This document shows, one piece after another, positions 1-8,205 of a stretch of 64,000 nucleotides of DNA (positions are counted from its first letter, which is position 1; every line of letters begins with the position of its first letter). The position numbers and the translations under genes are program-made. This stretch comes from Demequina sp. Lineage in GTDB: Bacteria; Actinomycetota; Actinomycetes; Actinomycetales; Demequinaceae. A model generated the notes under the pieces. It worked only from the letters and a program-made list of their open reading frames with translations, was not told where the DNA came from and ran no database searches. The DNA is taken from assembly GCF_016278775.1 (NCBI RefSeq), contig NZ_JADQBF010000004.1, positions 62,001 to 126,000 on the forward strand, in the 5' to 3' direction.

Positions 1-183
1 GATGCGGTTGAACTCGAGAATCGTGCCGCCGAATAGCAGGGCTTCAGGGTTGAGGTCCCCGACAGACGGCGGGTGAAAACCCGTCGAGGTGAAGAGCCAC
101 TCGAAGAAGTTCTGCGACGTGCCTTCGGCGGTGCCGTCGTCGACAGCCGTCAGCGCGGTGGCGGCCAGGTTCAGCACTCGCAT
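1..183 (-). CDS. atpB: F1Fo ATP synthase subunit a, N-terminal part (cut by window edge)
   Basis: Reading leftwards from an ATG at 181-183, 61 residues of the membrane-embedded a subunit are visible before the window ends. This subunit forms the proton half-channels beside the c-ring. Residues 36-40 read FHPPS and the last visible residues are LEFNRI; I recognise both from actinobacterial a subunits. An AtpI-like gene lies 75 bp upstream on the same strand, the usual order at the head of an atp operon, so the rest of the operon should continue to the left. The assignment rests on a short stretch but agrees with context. Confidence 0.85.
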   Translation of the reverse strand, partial: MRVLNLAATALTAVDDGTAEGTSQNFFEWLFTSTGFHPPSVGDLNPEALLFGGTILEFNRI

Positions 184-258
184 CTCTCCCTGGGGTGGGC
201 GGCAGGGCGCGCGTTCACGTGGCGCCCGTGACTGTGTGGAACTGGACGCAAGCCTAAC

Positions 259-699
259 CTATGACCGCTCGCCGTTAGAACTCGATCCGGTGTACGAAAC
301 TCGAGATCTCCTCACCGCAAACAGGTCTATCGCCAACGTTGCACTGACGCCAATCAGCACGACAATCCCGAAGGTCGAACGGTCGATGCCGTCGACGCGG
401 CTCAGCAGCAATACTCCGACGACGATCACCGACATCTTGGCAAGCCACGCACCGCCGACGATGCTGGCGAAGACCGCGGGGTCGCGCCGATGACCCACGA
501 TCATCGCGCCCTGAGTCACCATCCCTGACAAGGCGGCGAGGGCGACCCCCGCGAGGGCGGCCCAGACACCATCAGGTCCGCGCAGGGCCGCCGCCGCCGC
601 TGCGCTCACCACCGCGATGGCGGCGAGCGAGATGCCCGTCGCGGTCAAGGCCCACCGGTACGCCCTGGCCTCCGCGTCGTCGTTCGTGTCACCCGCCAC
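259..699 (-). CDS. AtpI-like four-helix membrane protein ahead of the atp operon
   Basis: This 146-residue protein has four predicted membrane helices (about 16-38, 42-66, 73-99 and 105-126) and a short polar tail. Its size, topology and position directly before atpB match ATP synthase protein I, thought to help c-ring assembly or ion supply; the sequence itself is poorly conserved, so this is mainly a context call. I chose the GTG at 697-699. It is preceded by a GGGAGG ribosome binding site and overlaps the last 11 bases of the upstream wecA-like gene, implying translational coupling. A longer reading to 801 would run far into wecA and has no extra support. Confidence 0.7.
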   Translation of the reverse strand: MAGDTNDDAEARAYRWALTATGISLAAIAVVSAAAAAALRGPDGVWAALAGVALAALSGMVTQGAMIVGHRRDPAVFASIVGGAWLAKMSVIVVGVLLLSRVDGIDRSTFGIVVLIGVSATLAIDLFAVRRSRVSYTGSSSNGERS

Positions 700-1888
700 G
701 TTGGGCCTCCCGCTCCGTGTCCTGTTCCTGGTGGCGCCCTTCCGGCGTGATCTTACGCACCGGGGCCGCTGCCGCACCCATCCTGCGCCACGCGCGTCCA
801 AAGAACCGACGCAGCCCAGGTGAGAAGGTAATCGCCGCCGCCGTGACCAGCCCGATTGCGAGCATCAGGGCCGCGTACCGCAAACGCACCACCACCACCG
901 ACGCCGCGGAGAAGGAGAAGACAAACGTCCACAGCCACAGCACCGCGACGGCCCACCGATGGGAGTGGCCGAAACGTAGCAGCCGGTGATGCAGGTGGTG
1001 GGTGTCCGGCTGGAAGGGAGACTGGCCCTTGCCCAGGCGGCGGAGGAACGCCAGCCCCATGTCGAGCAGCGGGATAGCGACCACCGCGAGCGGCAACAGG
1101 ATCGGCAGGAATGCTGGGATCTGGGCGCGCTGACTGACCACCTCTGGGTCGATCTGGCCGGTCACGGTGATGGAGGCGGCCGCAAAGGCGAGACCCAGCA
1201 CCATCGATCCTGAGTCGCCCATGAAGATGCGGGCGGGGTGCACGTTGTGCGGGAGGAACCCCAGGCACGCTCCCACCATGACCGCCGCAAGCAACGTCGC
1301 GAGCGAGGAGTAGTCGCCTGGGGACGCGTCCCGAGCGAGGGCGTACGTATAGACCATGAACGCCACGCCCCCAATGGCCACCAGGCCGGCCGCGAGGCCG
1401 TCAAGACCGTCCACAAAGTTCACGGCGTTGATGGCGACCACCACGATCACCACGGTCGCGATCAAGGACAGGTAGCTATCGCCGATCGTGCGTCCACCGA
1501 TCGGCAGCGCGACGAGTTGGACACCTCCCCACGCCATCAGCAATGCGGCGAGGATCTGCCCTGCGAGCTTCGCCATCCAGTCGAGGTCCCAGACATCATC
1601 GACGACGCCGACGGCACACACCAGCCCCGCCCCTGCCATCACGGCCCAGGCGCTGTTCGACACCTCGAAGACTCCGGATAGGAACGGGATGGTCGAGGCG
1701 AGTAGCAGACCAGCGGCCAGTCCCAAAAAGATCGCGACTCCGCCGAGACGGGCCGTGGGCACCACGTGCACGTCGCGAGCGCGGACGGCCGTGACGGCAC
1801 CCAGGCGGATCGCCAAGTGGCGCATCGCGGGAGTCGCGACGTACGTGACGAGCGCGGACACCACGAGCAGCGTCAGGTAGACCTTCAT
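689..1888 (-). CDS. wecA: Polyprenyl-phosphate GlcNAc-1-phosphate transferase (WecA/MraY family)
   Basis: A 399-residue polytopic membrane enzyme that moves a sugar-1-phosphate from UDP-sugar to decaprenyl/undecaprenyl phosphate at the cytoplasmic face, the first step of cell-wall linker or polysaccharide assembly. Family motifs are clear: VDD at 96-98, NFVDGLDG at 157-164, PHNVHPARIFMGDSGS at 213-228 and the His-rich PDTHHLHHRLLRFGHS at 294-309. The set with the HHLHHRLL loop is typical of WecA/TagO rather than MraY proper. The ATG (1886-1888) follows the TAA stop of the upstream tsaC gene without a gap, and its own end overlaps the AtpI-like gene, so the run prfA-prmC-tsaC-wecA-atpI looks cotranscribed. 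Confidence 0.9.
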   Translation of the reverse strand: MKVYLTLLVVSALVTYVATPAMRHLAIRLGAVTAVRARDVHVVPTARLGGVAIFLGLAAGLLLASTIPFLSGVFEVSNSAWAVMAGAGLVCAVGVVDDVWDLDWMAKLAGQILAALLMAWGGVQLVALPIGGRTIGDSYLSLIATVVIVVVAINAVNFVDGLDGLAAGLVAIGGVAFMVYTYALARDASPGDYSSLATLLAAVMVGACLGFLPHNVHPARIFMGDSGSMVLGLAFAAASITVTGQIDPEVVSQRAQIPAFLPILLPLAVVAIPLLDMGLAFLRRLGKGQSPFQPDTHHLHHRLLRFGHSHRWAVAVLWLWTFVFSFSAASVVVVRLRYAALMLAIGLVTAAAITFSPGLRRFFGRAWRRMGAAAAPVRKITPEGRHQEQDTEREAQRGG

Positions 1889-2542
1889 TTACGCGCCTGC
1901 CTCCTCGTCGAAGGCCTGCACACCGACGATCTCGACGAGTTGGTCCCAACTCACGCCGCCTTCTCGCACCACCCGCAGTGCGGTACCGCTGGCATCCACG
2001 ATCGTCGACGCCAAGCCCAGCGCGCTGTCTCCTGCATCGAGATAGACGGACACGGCATCGCCCAACTGAACCTTGGCGTCGTCCGCCGTGGTGGCCGCCG
2101 GTTGGCCAGTCCGGTTGGCGCTGGTGACGGCGAGCGGCCCGGTCCGCGCGAGTAGCGCGAGAGCAGCGGCGTGGTCAGGGACCCTCAATGCGACGGTGCC
2201 GCGGGTCTCCCCCAGGTCCCACGCAAGGCTCGGCTGGGCCGCGACGATGACAGTGAGGGGGCCGGGCCAGCATGCCTCCATGAGCGCACGCGCCGGCGCT
2301 GGCACGTCGCGGGCGAGGCCGTCCACCGTGCGTACTGAGGGGATCAGCACGGGGGGCGGCATCTGCCGGTCGCGACCCTTCGCCGCGAGCACCCTGGCCA
2401 CGGCCTCTGGCTGGAACGCATCGGCGCCCACTCCATAGACCGTGTCGGTCGGTAGCACCACAACTTCGCCACGCGACAACGCATGGACGGCGGCGTCAAG
2501 CGACGGACCCCACGTGGCCGGGTCGAAGCAGGGCAGAATCAC
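1889..2542 (-). CDS. tsaC: L-threonylcarbamoyladenylate synthase (Sua5/YrdC/TsaC)
   Basis: Makes threonylcarbamoyl-AMP from threonine, bicarbonate and ATP, the precursor of the t6A37 tRNA modification. The YrdC-fold signature is near the N terminus: PTDTVYGVGADAF followed by the basic AAKGRDRQ segment. At about 217 residues it lacks the long C-terminal Sua5 domain, so it is the short TsaC type. A GTG at 2540-2542 gives an N terminus typical of the family; another in-frame GTG at 2567-2569 would add nine residues and cannot be excluded. It sits between prmC and wecA; prfA-prmC-tsaC is a familiar actinobacterial order. Confidence 0.9.
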   Translation of the reverse strand: MILPCFDPATWGPSLDAAVHALSRGEVVVLPTDTVYGVGADAFQPEAVARVLAAKGRDRQMPPPVLIPSVRTVDGLARDVPAPARALMEACWPGPLTVIVAAQPSLAWDLGETRGTVALRVPDHAAALALLARTGPLAVTSANRTGQPAATTADDAKVQLGDAVSVYLDAGDSALGLASTIVDASGTALRVVREGGVSWDQLVEIVGVQAFDEEAGA

Positions 2543-2581
2543 GCCCCCAGTGTGGCATGACGGGGGCACCGGGCGGACGTG

Positions 2582-3457
2582 TCAGCGCCGCCGCGCCACG
2601 AGCATTCGATCGCGGCCCGTGAGGTCTTGGCGTGTCTCGATGTGGTGGAAGTCTCCGGCGGCGAGGGCGGCGTCGCGCGCCTGCGCGCCCTGCACCTCCG
2701 CATGCTCCATGACCAGCAGGCCGCCCGGCCGCAGCAAGCGCGCGGCGGTGGCGATCACCGCGCGGGGAACGTCCAGCCCATCCTCCCCGCCTCCGTACAG
2801 CGCCAATGCGGGGTCGTAGTCGCGTACCTCTGGGTCACGCGGGACGGCTCCCGGCGGGATGTAAGGCGGGTTGGAGGCGACGACGTCGACGCTTCCGTTG
2901 AGATCTTCGAGCAGCGCTGCATCCGTGACATCGCCTGTCTCCACACGCGGTCCAAGATCTCCGGCGGGGCCGACGCGGCCGACGTTGGCGCGCGTCATCC
3001 GGGCCGCGTCCGGCGAGGCGTCTACGGCTACCACGATGGCTCGCCGGACTTCCGCGTGTACAGAGGCCGCGATCGCGCCCGATCCGCAGCACAGGTCCAC
3101 CACCAGCGGTGTGCCGCCTTCGTCTGCCAGCCGGGCAGCCTCGTCAATGGCGACTTCCGCGACCACCTCTGTCTCCGGCCGGGGCACAAAGACGGTCGGG
3201 TCGATCGTGAGCCTCACGTGACGGAACACCGTGTAGCCAAGGATGTGTTGCAGCGGCTCGCGGGCGGCGCGGCGAGACACCACCAGGGCGTAGTCGTCGT
3301 CAAAGCTCGCCGGAACGTCGTCCGGCTCAAGGACCGGGTACCGGGGCTCCCCCAACACGTGAGCGGCGAGTTCTCGGGCGTCGTGGTCGGGCGAGGGGAC
3401 CCCAGCCGCGGCGAGCGTTCGGGCCGCCTCGCGCACCCGCTCGCCGAGCCGCGCCAT
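2582..3457 (-). CDS. prmC: Release-factor glutamine methyltransferase (PrmC/HemK)
   Basis: SAM-dependent enzyme that methylates the glutamine of the GGQ motif in release factors, here presumably the product of the adjacent prfA. In its 291 residues the linker FVPRPETE is at 90-97, the SAM-binding DLCCGSGAIA at 121-130 and the catalytic NPPYIP at 196-201, all diagnostic. The ATG at 3455-3457 shares a base with the prfA stop codon (TAATG), so translation of enzyme and substrate is coupled. Length is normal and nothing is missing. Confidence 0.96.
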   Translation of the reverse strand: MARLGERVREAARTLAAAGVPSPDHDARELAAHVLGEPRYPVLEPDDVPASFDDDYALVVSRRAAREPLQHILGYTVFRHVRLTIDPTVFVPRPETEVVAEVAIDEAARLADEGGTPLVVDLCCGSGAIAASVHAEVRRAIVVAVDASPDAARMTRANVGRVGPAGDLGPRVETGDVTDAALLEDLNGSVDVVASNPPYIPPGAVPRDPEVRDYDPALALYGGGEDGLDVPRAVIATAARLLRPGGLLVMEHAEVQGAQARDAALAAGDFHHIETRQDLTGRDRMLVARRR

Positions 3458-4542
3458 TACTCCTCGTACGCGTCGAGCCGCGCGGCCTCGTCGGCGTCGA
3501 TCGCCGACTGGATCACCGGGCCAAGTTCGCCCGCGAGCACGTGATCGAGGTTGTACGACTTGTAGCCGGTGCGGTGATCCGCGATGCGGTTCTCCGGGTA
3601 GTTGTAGGTGCGGATGCGCTCGGAACGGTCAACCGTGCGCACTTGCGACTTGCGGATGTCGTGGGCCTCGGCATCGGCTGCCTCCTTTTGGGCGGCCAAG
3701 AGGCGGGCGCGCAGAATGCGCAGCGCCGACTCCTTGTTCTGGAGTTGGCTCTTCTCGTTCTGACAGCTCACCACGATGCCCGTGGGAACGTGCGTGAGGC
3801 GCACGGCAGAGTCGGTGGTGTTGACGGACTGTCCGCCGGGGCCGGAGGAACGGAACACGTCGACGCGCACGTCGTTCATGTCGATCTCGATCTCGGAGAC
3901 CTCTTCGACCTCTGGGTAGACGAGCACTCCAGCGGCAGAGGTGTGGATGCGGCCCTGGGACTCGGTGGCTGGCACGCGCTGCACGCGGTGCACCCCACCC
4001 TCGTACTTGAGGTGGGCCCACACGCCGTCTTGGGGCTCGGGATTGCCCTTGGACTTGAGGGCGACCGAGATGTCCTTGAAGCCGCCCATGTCCGTCTCTG
4101 TCGCCTCGAGCACCTCGGCCTTCCAACCCTTGGCCTCGGCGAACTTGAGATACATCTTCAGCAAGTCGCCAGCGAACAGAGCCGATTCCTCGCCGCCCTC
4201 TCCCGACTTGATCTCGAGGATCACGTCGCGGGCGTCGTCAGGATCGCGCGGGATCAGAATGCGGCGCAGGGTCTCCGTCGCCTGTTCGGCAGCGGCCTCG
4301 AGGTCGGGAATCTCCGCCGCGAACTCGGGGTCGGTCTCCGCCATGTCCCTCGCGGCGGCGAGGTCGTCTTGCGCGGCCTCCCATGCGTGGTGCGCCGCGA
4401 CAACGCGGCCCAACTCAGCAAACCGCCGCCCGAGCGTGCGCGCCCTCCCCCCGTCGGCGTGAACCGCGGGGTCGGAGAGCTGATGCTCGATCTCGTCGTA
4501 CTCGTCAAGCAACGGCTGGACGGCTGCGAATGCTTCTGCCAC
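3457..4542 (-). CDS. prfA: Peptide chain release factor 1
   Basis: A 361-residue RF1 that recognises UAG and UAA stop codons and triggers peptide release. The GGQ tripeptide is at 236-238 within [10 protein letters not shown]. The codon-recognition segment [11 protein letters not shown] begins near 190, and its PAT tripeptide marks RF1 rather than RF2. The gene lies 21 bp after rpmE and overlaps prmC by one base, giving an rpmE-prfA-prmC transcription unit. Length and domains are standard. Confidence 0.97.
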   Translation of the reverse strand: MAEAFAAVQPLLDEYDEIEHQLSDPAVHADGGRARTLGRRFAELGRVVAAHHAWEAAQDDLAAARDMAETDPEFAAEIPDLEAAAEQATETLRRILIPRDPDDARDVILEIKSGEGGEESALFAGDLLKMYLKFAEAKGWKAEVLEATETDMGGFKDISVALKSKGNPEPQDGVWAHLKYEGGVHRVQRVPATESQGRIHTSAAGVLVYPEVEEVSEIEIDMNDVRVDVFRSSGPGGQSVNTTDSAVRLTHVPTGIVVSCQNEKSQLQNKESALRILRARLLAAQKEAADAEAHDIRKSQVRTVDRSERIRTYNYPENRIADHRTGYKSYNLDHVLAGELGPVIQSAIDADEAARLDAYEE

Positions 4543-4563
4543 GTTGTCGCGACGCCCGGTCGC

Positions 4564-4773
4564 TTAGTCCTTGGCGCCGTAGCGCTTCTGGAACCTTGCC
4601 ACGCGGCCTCCGGTGTCCATGATCTTCTGCTTGCCCGTGTAGAACGGGTGGCAGGCCGAGCAGACCTCGACGTTGATCTTGCCGGACGTGACGGTGCTGC
4701 GGGTCTCAAACACGTTGCCGCAGGTGCACGTGACAGTGGTGGCCACGTACTCGGGGTGAATGTCCTTCTTCAT
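4564..4773 (-). CDS. rpmE: 50S ribosomal protein L31 (zinc-binding type)
   Basis: A 69-residue L31 of the large ribosomal subunit. The zinc-ligand cysteines C16, C18, C38 and C41 are all present, making it the C+ form that can be displaced by a cysteine-free paralogue under zinc limitation in some bacteria. It starts at ATG 4771-4773 behind an AAAGGGAG ribosome binding site. Rho, usually its direct neighbour in actinobacteria, is separated from it here by the 5068-6000 gene. About 295 bp upstream are non-coding and must hold its promoter. Confidence 0.97.
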   Translation of the reverse strand: MKKDIHPEYVATTVTCTCGNVFETRSTVTSGKINVEVCSACHPFYTGKQKIMDTGGRVARFQKRYGAKD

Positions 4774-5067
4774 GATCTCCCTTTAGGATGCTGCCGGGTC
4801 CGTGTGCATACCTTGCGACGGTGAACCGGCCAGCCAGCGTTCCATTCTGCCAGAACGGAGCGCCCCCGACTAATCGATGCTCCCGCGGACGCACGGACAG
4901 CCTGACTGAGCAGTTGCGCGGGCCACAGCCCGTGCACATCTCTAGCAGTGCAACAGCGCACGCGGTGAGGCGAGACCGTGCTGCGGTGCACTTGTAGCGA
5001 ACGGAAGTTCTCCACAGATCAGCCTCACGGGTTCCGCGAGCACTGTCGGCGACGGTTCGATGACATC

Positions 5068-6000
5068 ATGCGCATCATCGCCGGGCTGTCCCCTGCACGA
5101 GGGACTCTCGATGAATACCTCGAGGTGAACCGCCATAGCTTCTCACGCGCCGAACTCCTGGACGTCTGGTCGCATCGACGCCTCACCGCAGCGGTTCGTC
5201 ATGGATCCGTGGTGCGGATACTGCCCGGCATCTACTGTGGCGCGGCACACGCCCTCGACCCCATCGTCATGGGCGAGGCGCTCAATCTCTGGTATCCACG
5301 GGGCCTCGTGACCGGCGAACTGGCGCTTCACTTGTACGCTCAGGCGCTCCCGGTTCCGGCGCGAGTGGACCTTCTCGTGGAAGACGGTCAACACCTGCGC
5401 GCGCCCGACTGGGTGAGGCTTCATCAGACTGGCCCGTTGCGCGCGCAAGGGAGCCCTCAGGGTGTGGCCTCCGTCGTTCCCGAGCGCGCACTGTTGGACG
5501 CGTGGAGATACGCGGCGCCGCGCGACCGGCGCAGTGTGCTGTACGAGGCGCTCTGGGCGCGGGTCTGCACGTGGCGGCAGCTGCCGCGAGAGGCTGCGCG
5601 CACGCCACGGGTGGCGGGGCGACGCGAACTGGAGCAGGTGCTCGCATGGTTCGCTGAAGGCGCGACCTCACCGCTCGAGGTGCGGGCACAACACGAGACG
5701 TTCGCCGACGAGCGGTTCCACGAGTTCGAGTGGCAGGTCCACCTGAGGGTCGGGGCACGCAACGCGACTGTGGACATGCTGCACAGACGCGCGATGCTGG
5801 TAGTGGAACTCGACGGCGAGCGCTACCACTCGACGCCCAAGGCGCTGCGCTCGGATCGTGCTCGGGATGCGGACTTCCTCGCTGAAGGTTATGTGACCGT
5901 GCGGTTCGGTTGGGACGACGTGGTGCGGCGACCAGCGTGGTGTCGGGACCGGCTCCTGGCAATCATGACTACCCGGCTCGCGCCTCCTGGAAGTGCATGA
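5068..6000 (+). CDS. DUF559/AbiEi-like protein with a VSR-type nuclease-fold C terminus
   Basis: A 310-residue soluble protein. The N-terminal part (about 10-110) looks like the winged-helix and transcription-repressor-like region of AbiEi-type antitoxins (R-x-L-P-G-I-Y-C). The C-terminal 90 residues resemble the DUF559 endonuclease-like fold related to very-short-patch repair, with VVELDGERYH and a VTVRFGWDDVV strand near the end. Such two-part proteins are common in actinobacteria and their function is not established. I chose the ATG at 5068 because a TTCGAT hexamer lies 6 nt before it; a longer reading from 4978 adds unconvincing residues. It lies between rho and rpmE, so it may be acquired. 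Its stop codon sits inside a long inverted repeat. Confidence 0.65.
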   Translation: MRIIAGLSPARGTLDEYLEVNRHSFSRAELLDVWSHRRLTAAVRHGSVVRILPGIYCGAAHALDPIVMGEALNLWYPRGLVTGELALHLYAQALPVPARVDLLVEDGQHLRAPDWVRLHQTGPLRAQGSPQGVASVVPERALLDAWRYAAPRDRRSVLYEALWARVCTWRQLPREAARTPRVAGRRELEQVLAWFAEGATSPLEVRAQHETFADERFHEFEWQVHLRVGARNATVDMLHRRAMLVVELDGERYHSTPKALRSDRARDADFLAEGYVTVRFGWDDVVRRPAWCRDRLLAIMTTRLAPPGSA

Positions 6001-6080
6001 ACGCACGGTTGCGGCAATTGGCGTGCGCTCATGCACTTCCAGCGCGGGGGCCCGACGCCAAACCTGGCATCGGGCCCCCG
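5989..6080. terminator. Two stacked inverted repeats between convergent genes
   Basis: Arms 5989-6007 and 6022-6040 match at 18 of 19 positions, and the left arm contains the stop codon of the rightward gene. A second hairpin follows: 6046-6055 pairs perfectly with 6070-6079 (gggggcccga against tcgggccccc) and can extend inward. Together they separate the 5068-6000 gene from the end of rho. Neither has a T-tract, so a bidirectional structural terminator is inferred from position and symmetry. Confidence 0.55.
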
Positions 6081-6095
6081 TCGCGGAAGCGGAGA

Positions 6096-7970
6096 CTATT
6101 CCTTGTCTTCCGGCCCTGCAGGCGTGGTCTTGGCCACGGTCATCAGGAATTCGGCGTTGGTCTTGTTCTCCTTGAGACGCCCGAGGAGCAGCTCAATCGC
6201 CTGCTGCTGCTCGAGTCCCGTGAGGACGCGACGCAGCTTCCAGTTGACCTTGAGCTCTTCCGGGCTGATGAGGATCTCTTCGCGGCGCGTTCCGGACGCG
6301 TTGACGTCCACTGCCGGGAAGATGCGGCGGTCGGCCAGTTGGCGCGACAGCTTGAGCTCCATGTTGCCGGTGCCCTTGAACTCCTCGAAGATGACCTCGT
6401 CCATCTTGGAACCGGTCTCGACGAGCGCGGTGGCGAGGATGGTGAGCGAGCCGCCGTGTTCGATGTTGCGGGCGGCGCCAAAGAAGCGCTTGGGCGGGTA
6501 GAGGGCCGACGAGTCGACACCACCGGACAAGATCCGGCCCGACGCTGGGGCGGCCAAGTTGTAGGCGCGGCCGAGGCGGGTGATCGAGTCGAGGAGCACG
6601 ACGACGTCTTGGCCCATCTCCACGAGCCGCTTGGCGCGCTCGATGGCGAGTTCCGCGATCGTGGTGTGATCGTCGGCAGGGCGGTCAAACGTCGAAGCGA
6701 TGACCTCGCCCTTGACGGTGCGCTGCATGTCCGTGACCTCTTCAGGCCGCTCGTCCACGAGCACCACCATGAGGTGAACCTCGGGGTTGTTGACCGAGAT
6801 CGCATTGGCAATCGACTGCAACACGAGCGTCTTGCCAGCCTTGGGCGGCGAGACGATGAGGCCGCGCTGACCCTTGCCGATCGGCGCGACCAGGTCGATC
6901 ACGCGGTTGGTGAGGTTGCGCGAATCCGTCTCGAGGTGCAGGCGCGCCTGCGGGTACAGGGGCGTCAGGTCGCCGAAAGCCGGGCGGGCCTTGGCCTCTT
7001 CCACCGTCATGCCATTCACGGCGTCGATGCGAGCCAGTGCGTTGAACTTCTGGCGCTGGCCGCGCTCGCCTGCACGCGGCAGGCGGGCAGCGCCGGTCAC
7101 GGCGTCGCCCTTGCGCATGCCGTACTTGCGCACCTGGTTCATCGACACGTAGACGTCAGTCTTGCCGGGCAGGTATCCCGTGGTGCGGATGAAGCCGTAG
7201 TTGTCGAGGACATCGAGGATGCCACCTACCGGGGTCAGCTCCTCGTCATCCCTGACGTCGTCCTCGTCGTAGGAGTCGATAGGCGCGCTACCGCCTTGTT
7301 GGTTGTCGCGGCCACGGCCGCGGCTGCGGCCGCGTCCCCTGCGCCTGCGTCCAGAACGATCGTCGTCGTCTTGGTTGGCGTTGTCGTTGCCGCCCTGGTT
7401 GCGGTCATTGCCGCCCTGGTTACGGTCATTGCCGCCCTGGTTGCGGTCGTTGCCGCCCTGGTTGCGGTCGTTGCCGCCCCGGTCACCGCCACCTCGGTTG
7501 CGGTTGCCGCGCTGGCCCCTGTCGTTGCCGCCTTCGCCGCGCTCGTTCCCATCTTGCGTCGACTCGCCGGTGGCGGCGATGGCTACTGCCTCCTTGGCGC
7601 GGCGGGCGCGCTCGGCGGCGTCAGCTGACTCGGTTTCACGGTCGGTCTGACGCGCCGAAGTGTCGCCCTGCTCGCCATCACGACGCTCGGTGACGGGAAC
7701 CTGACCCGCGGCGTCGTTCGCGTTGTCCGTAGGCTTGTACGCATCGTCACCAAACTGGCGTGATGCGCCGTCGGCCGTCTCGGCCGGCTTCGAGGCCTGT
7801 TCGGTGCGCGAGGGTGTCGCTCCGCCGTTGCTGATGGCGGCGACAAGGTCGCTCTTCTTCATCTTGCTCACGCCAGCGACGCCGAGCTCGGAGGCAAGGG
7901 CCTGCAGCTGAGGAAGCTTCATAGCGGAAAGGGCCGCGTTGGTGTTGCCGGCCACGCTTGTGTCTGTCAC
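6096..7970 (-). CDS. rho: Transcription termination factor Rho with Asn/Arg/Gly-rich insertion
   Basis: Hexameric RNA helicase that ends transcription. The N-terminal Rho-N helix bundle (LPQLQALASELGV, then KMKKSDLVAAI) starts near residue 18; then comes a long, highly charged insertion. The RNA-binding region (about 255-330) and the ATPase follow, with Walker A PPKAGKT (Lys380) and later VDERPEEVTDM. At 624 residues it is much longer than the E. coli form, as in many actinobacteria. The insertion contains four copies of GGNDRNQ. Start is the GTG at 7968-7970, preceded by AGGAAAGGA. It lies downstream of the exporter genes rather than directly after thrB, the order I expect in relatives. Confidence 0.95.
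   Translation of the reverse strand: MTDTSVAGNTNAALSAMKLPQLQALASELGVAGVSKMKKSDLVAAISNGGATPSRTEQASKPAETADGASRQFGDDAYKPTDNANDAAGQVPVTERRDGEQGDTSARQTDRETESADAAERARRAKEAVAIAATGESTQDGNERGEGGNDRGQRGNRNRGGGDRGGNDRNQGGNDRNQGGNDRNQGGNDRNQGGNDNANQDDDDRSGRRRRGRGRSRGRGRDNQQGGSAPIDSYDEDDVRDDEELTPVGGILDVLDNYGFIRTTGYLPGKTDVYVSMNQVRKYGMRKGDAVTGAARLPRAGERGQRQKFNALARIDAVNGMTVEEAKARPAFGDLTPLYPQARLHLETDSRNLTNRVIDLVAPIGKGQRGLIVSPPKAGKTLVLQSIANAISVNNPEVHLMVVLVDERPEEVTDMQRTVKGEVIASTFDRPADDHTTIAELAIERAKRLVEMGQDVVVLLDSITRLGRAYNLAAPASGRILSGGVDSSALYPPKRFFGAARNIEHGGSLTILATALVETGSKMDEVIFEEFKGTGNMELKLSRQLADRRIFPAVDVNASGTRREEILISPEELKVNWKLRRVLTGLEQQQAIELLLGRLKENKTNAEFLMTVAKTTPAGPEDKE
7389..7472. repeat. Four tandem 21-bp units inside rho
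   Basis: Units 7389-7409, 7410-7430, 7431-7451 and 7452-7472 follow gccgccctggttgcggtcat plus one base, with one or two changes each; a partial fifth begins at 7473. On the coding strand each encodes GGNDRNQ. This is coding repeat expansion within the disordered RNA-binding insertion, not a CRISPR array, since no spacers are present. Confidence 0.9.
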
Positions 7971-7982
7971 TTGATTCCTTTC

Positions 7983-8016
7983 CTCGCACGAGCCACGGTG
8001 GCTCCAGAGGTGCGAG
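7983..8016 (-). promoter_or_regulatory. Hairpin in the 5' leader of rho
   Basis: Outer arms CTCGCAC (7983-7989) and GTGCGAG (8010-8016) pair perfectly. Inside them GAGCCAC and GTGGCTC can extend the fold. The structure lies directly upstream of the rho ribosome binding site (about 7974-7980), within a 235-bp leader. Rho autoregulates in other bacteria; a role for this hairpin is inferred. Confidence 0.4.
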
Positions 8017-8205
8017 TTGCCCACGTGCGCGCCATAGTGCGGAAACGTCGTCGTACACGACGCGCAATTCGTGGAATGGTGCTCGCCGGGGCACTTGGGT
8101 CCATCCGGGGAGCGCCTCAAGAGTAGCACCGGCGTGAGTGAGAGCGCAAAGACCCCTTGCCCACGGCACGGCGTTGCCGGCCGAGTCGCGTCGGGCGCAA
8201 CTGCC

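Noticed and set aside
7389-7472. CRISPR-like regular repeats
   Set aside because: Units are contiguous, without spacers, and in frame within rho.
5910-7628. A 572-codon rightward open frame opposite rho
   Set aside because: It is antisense to a clear Rho, with low-complexity Val/Ala runs produced by the complement of the 21-bp repeats, and no ribosome site.
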